The position numbers and the translations under genes were made by a program. This document shows, piece by piece, positions 63,765 to 64,000 of a DNA stretch of 64,000 nt; positions within the stretch are counted from its first letter, which is position 1; each line of letters begins with the position of its first letter. The DNA comes from Gammaproteobacteria bacterium (GTDB taxonomy: Bacteria; Pseudomonadota; Gammaproteobacteria; Burkholderiales; Burkholderiaceae_C): positions 1 through 64,000 of the forward strand of contig JANYHL010000033.1 in NCBI GenBank assembly GCA_025359085.1, written 5' to 3'. Below the pieces are notes generated by a model. It had not been told where the DNA came from, did not search any database, and was given only the letters and a program-made list of their open reading frames with translations.

Positions 63765-64000
63765 TCAATGCTTCATGTTGCTCATGGAGGGCTTGCGGAC
63801 TTGAACTTCGACTTCTGTCATCGGCATGTTCTGAACGGGCATGGATTTGCCGCCCTCCGCGGCAAAACGCGCGGGGTTGGGCAGTGAGCCGGTCCATTCA
63901 TAAGCGATTTCACCGACCGGGTGCTTGTACCAGCCCGGGTCTTTGTAGTCGCCAGGCTTTTGGTTTTTGCGCACCTTGACCATGCTGAACATGCCGCCCA
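63765..64000 (-). CDS. Copper-resistance multicopper oxidase, C-terminal end (runs off window)
   Basis: The last 78 codons of a gene that begins beyond base 64000. The visible C-terminus is GGMFSMVKVRKNQKPGDYKDPGWYKHPVGEIAYEWTGSLPNPARFAAEGG, followed by a Met-rich tail (SMPVQNMPMTEVEVQVRKPSMSNMKH). GMFSMVKVR with the PGDYKDPGWY segment matches the ends of copper-tolerance multicopper oxidases of betaproteobacteria as I know them. The catalytic copper motifs lie outside the window. Confidence 0.72.
   Translation of the reverse strand, partial: GGMFSMVKVRKNQKPGDYKDPGWYKHPVGEIAYEWTGSLPNPARFAAEGGKSMPVQNMPMTEVEVQVRKPSMSNMKH

Overview
This 64 kb window is a dense, GC-rich chromosomal segment of a betaproteobacterium, most likely a Comamonadaceae member close to Rhodoferax/Polaromonas. 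That placement is an inference from protein character (dapC-dapD-pilus ATPase-dapE-prmB cluster, orphan malonyl-CoA decarboxylase, HexR-type edd-eda locus) and from a dispersed short repeat (core GCTAGCCCCCGT ... AGCTATTAAAAATATAG) that I associate with this family. No rRNA, tRNA, CRISPR array or intact insertion sequence was seen.

Layout. 0-6 kb: a partial EcsC-like gene, then a TonB-dependent receptor, an orphan ABC-type substrate-binding protein, a hybrid histidine kinase and a convergent LuxR-type response regulator. 6-10 kb: dnaE and a 0.56 kb gene-free spacer bounded by an inverted repeat. 10-18 kb (minus strand): ABC-F factor yheS, prmB, dapE, a PilU-like ATPase, dapD, dapC and a small Cys-cluster protein. 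18-22 kb: a malonyl transacylase paralogue and malonyl-CoA decarboxylase, divergent from an AraC-type regulator. 22-25.3 kb: a zinc/manganese ABC importer with a small His-rich membrane protein, divergent from a Fur/Zur regulator across tandem operator-like sites. 25.5-32 kb: a PAS-GGDEF-EAL protein, a decayed AEC transporter, pdxH, and edd-eda behind a HexR-like palindrome.

32-35.2 kb is the most accessory-looking stretch: a di-iron metallo-beta-lactamase-fold gene with a small partner, a HigB/HigA-type toxin-antitoxin pair whose toxin has an in-frame stop, and a deletion remnant of an outer-membrane efflux gene. 35.2-42.5 kb: an RND efflux operon (adaptor, pump, outer-membrane factor) that ends in a translationally coupled mlaC, divergent from a TetR repressor with an AcrR-like operator. 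42.5-54.2 kb: housekeeping genes (tsaD, hydroxybutyrate dehydrogenase, relA, recO, pdxJ, acpS, nagZ, yciH) with a second degraded toxin-antitoxin pair. 54.2-60.1 kb: the sulfate importer cysTWA with two sulfate-binding proteins. 60.2-64 kb: a Crp-like regulator, a phosphotransferase/P-loop kinase fusion and a periplasmic copper cluster.

The most interesting signal is the dispersed repeat. Ten clear copies are visible. Seven are intergenic or form gene ends, and three lie inside essential or metabolic genes (prmB, dapE, malonyl-CoA decarboxylase). All three genic copies are read in the same reading frame, the one lacking stop codons, and add related peptides (…AP…Q.A…). This resembles in principle the protein-inserting palindromic elements known from Rickettsia. 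Secondary signals are the two toxin-antitoxin loci with intact antitoxins and broken toxins, mlaC fused into an efflux operon, the His-rich peptide overlapping the zinc-importer ATPase gene, and the receptor/binding protein/kinase cluster.
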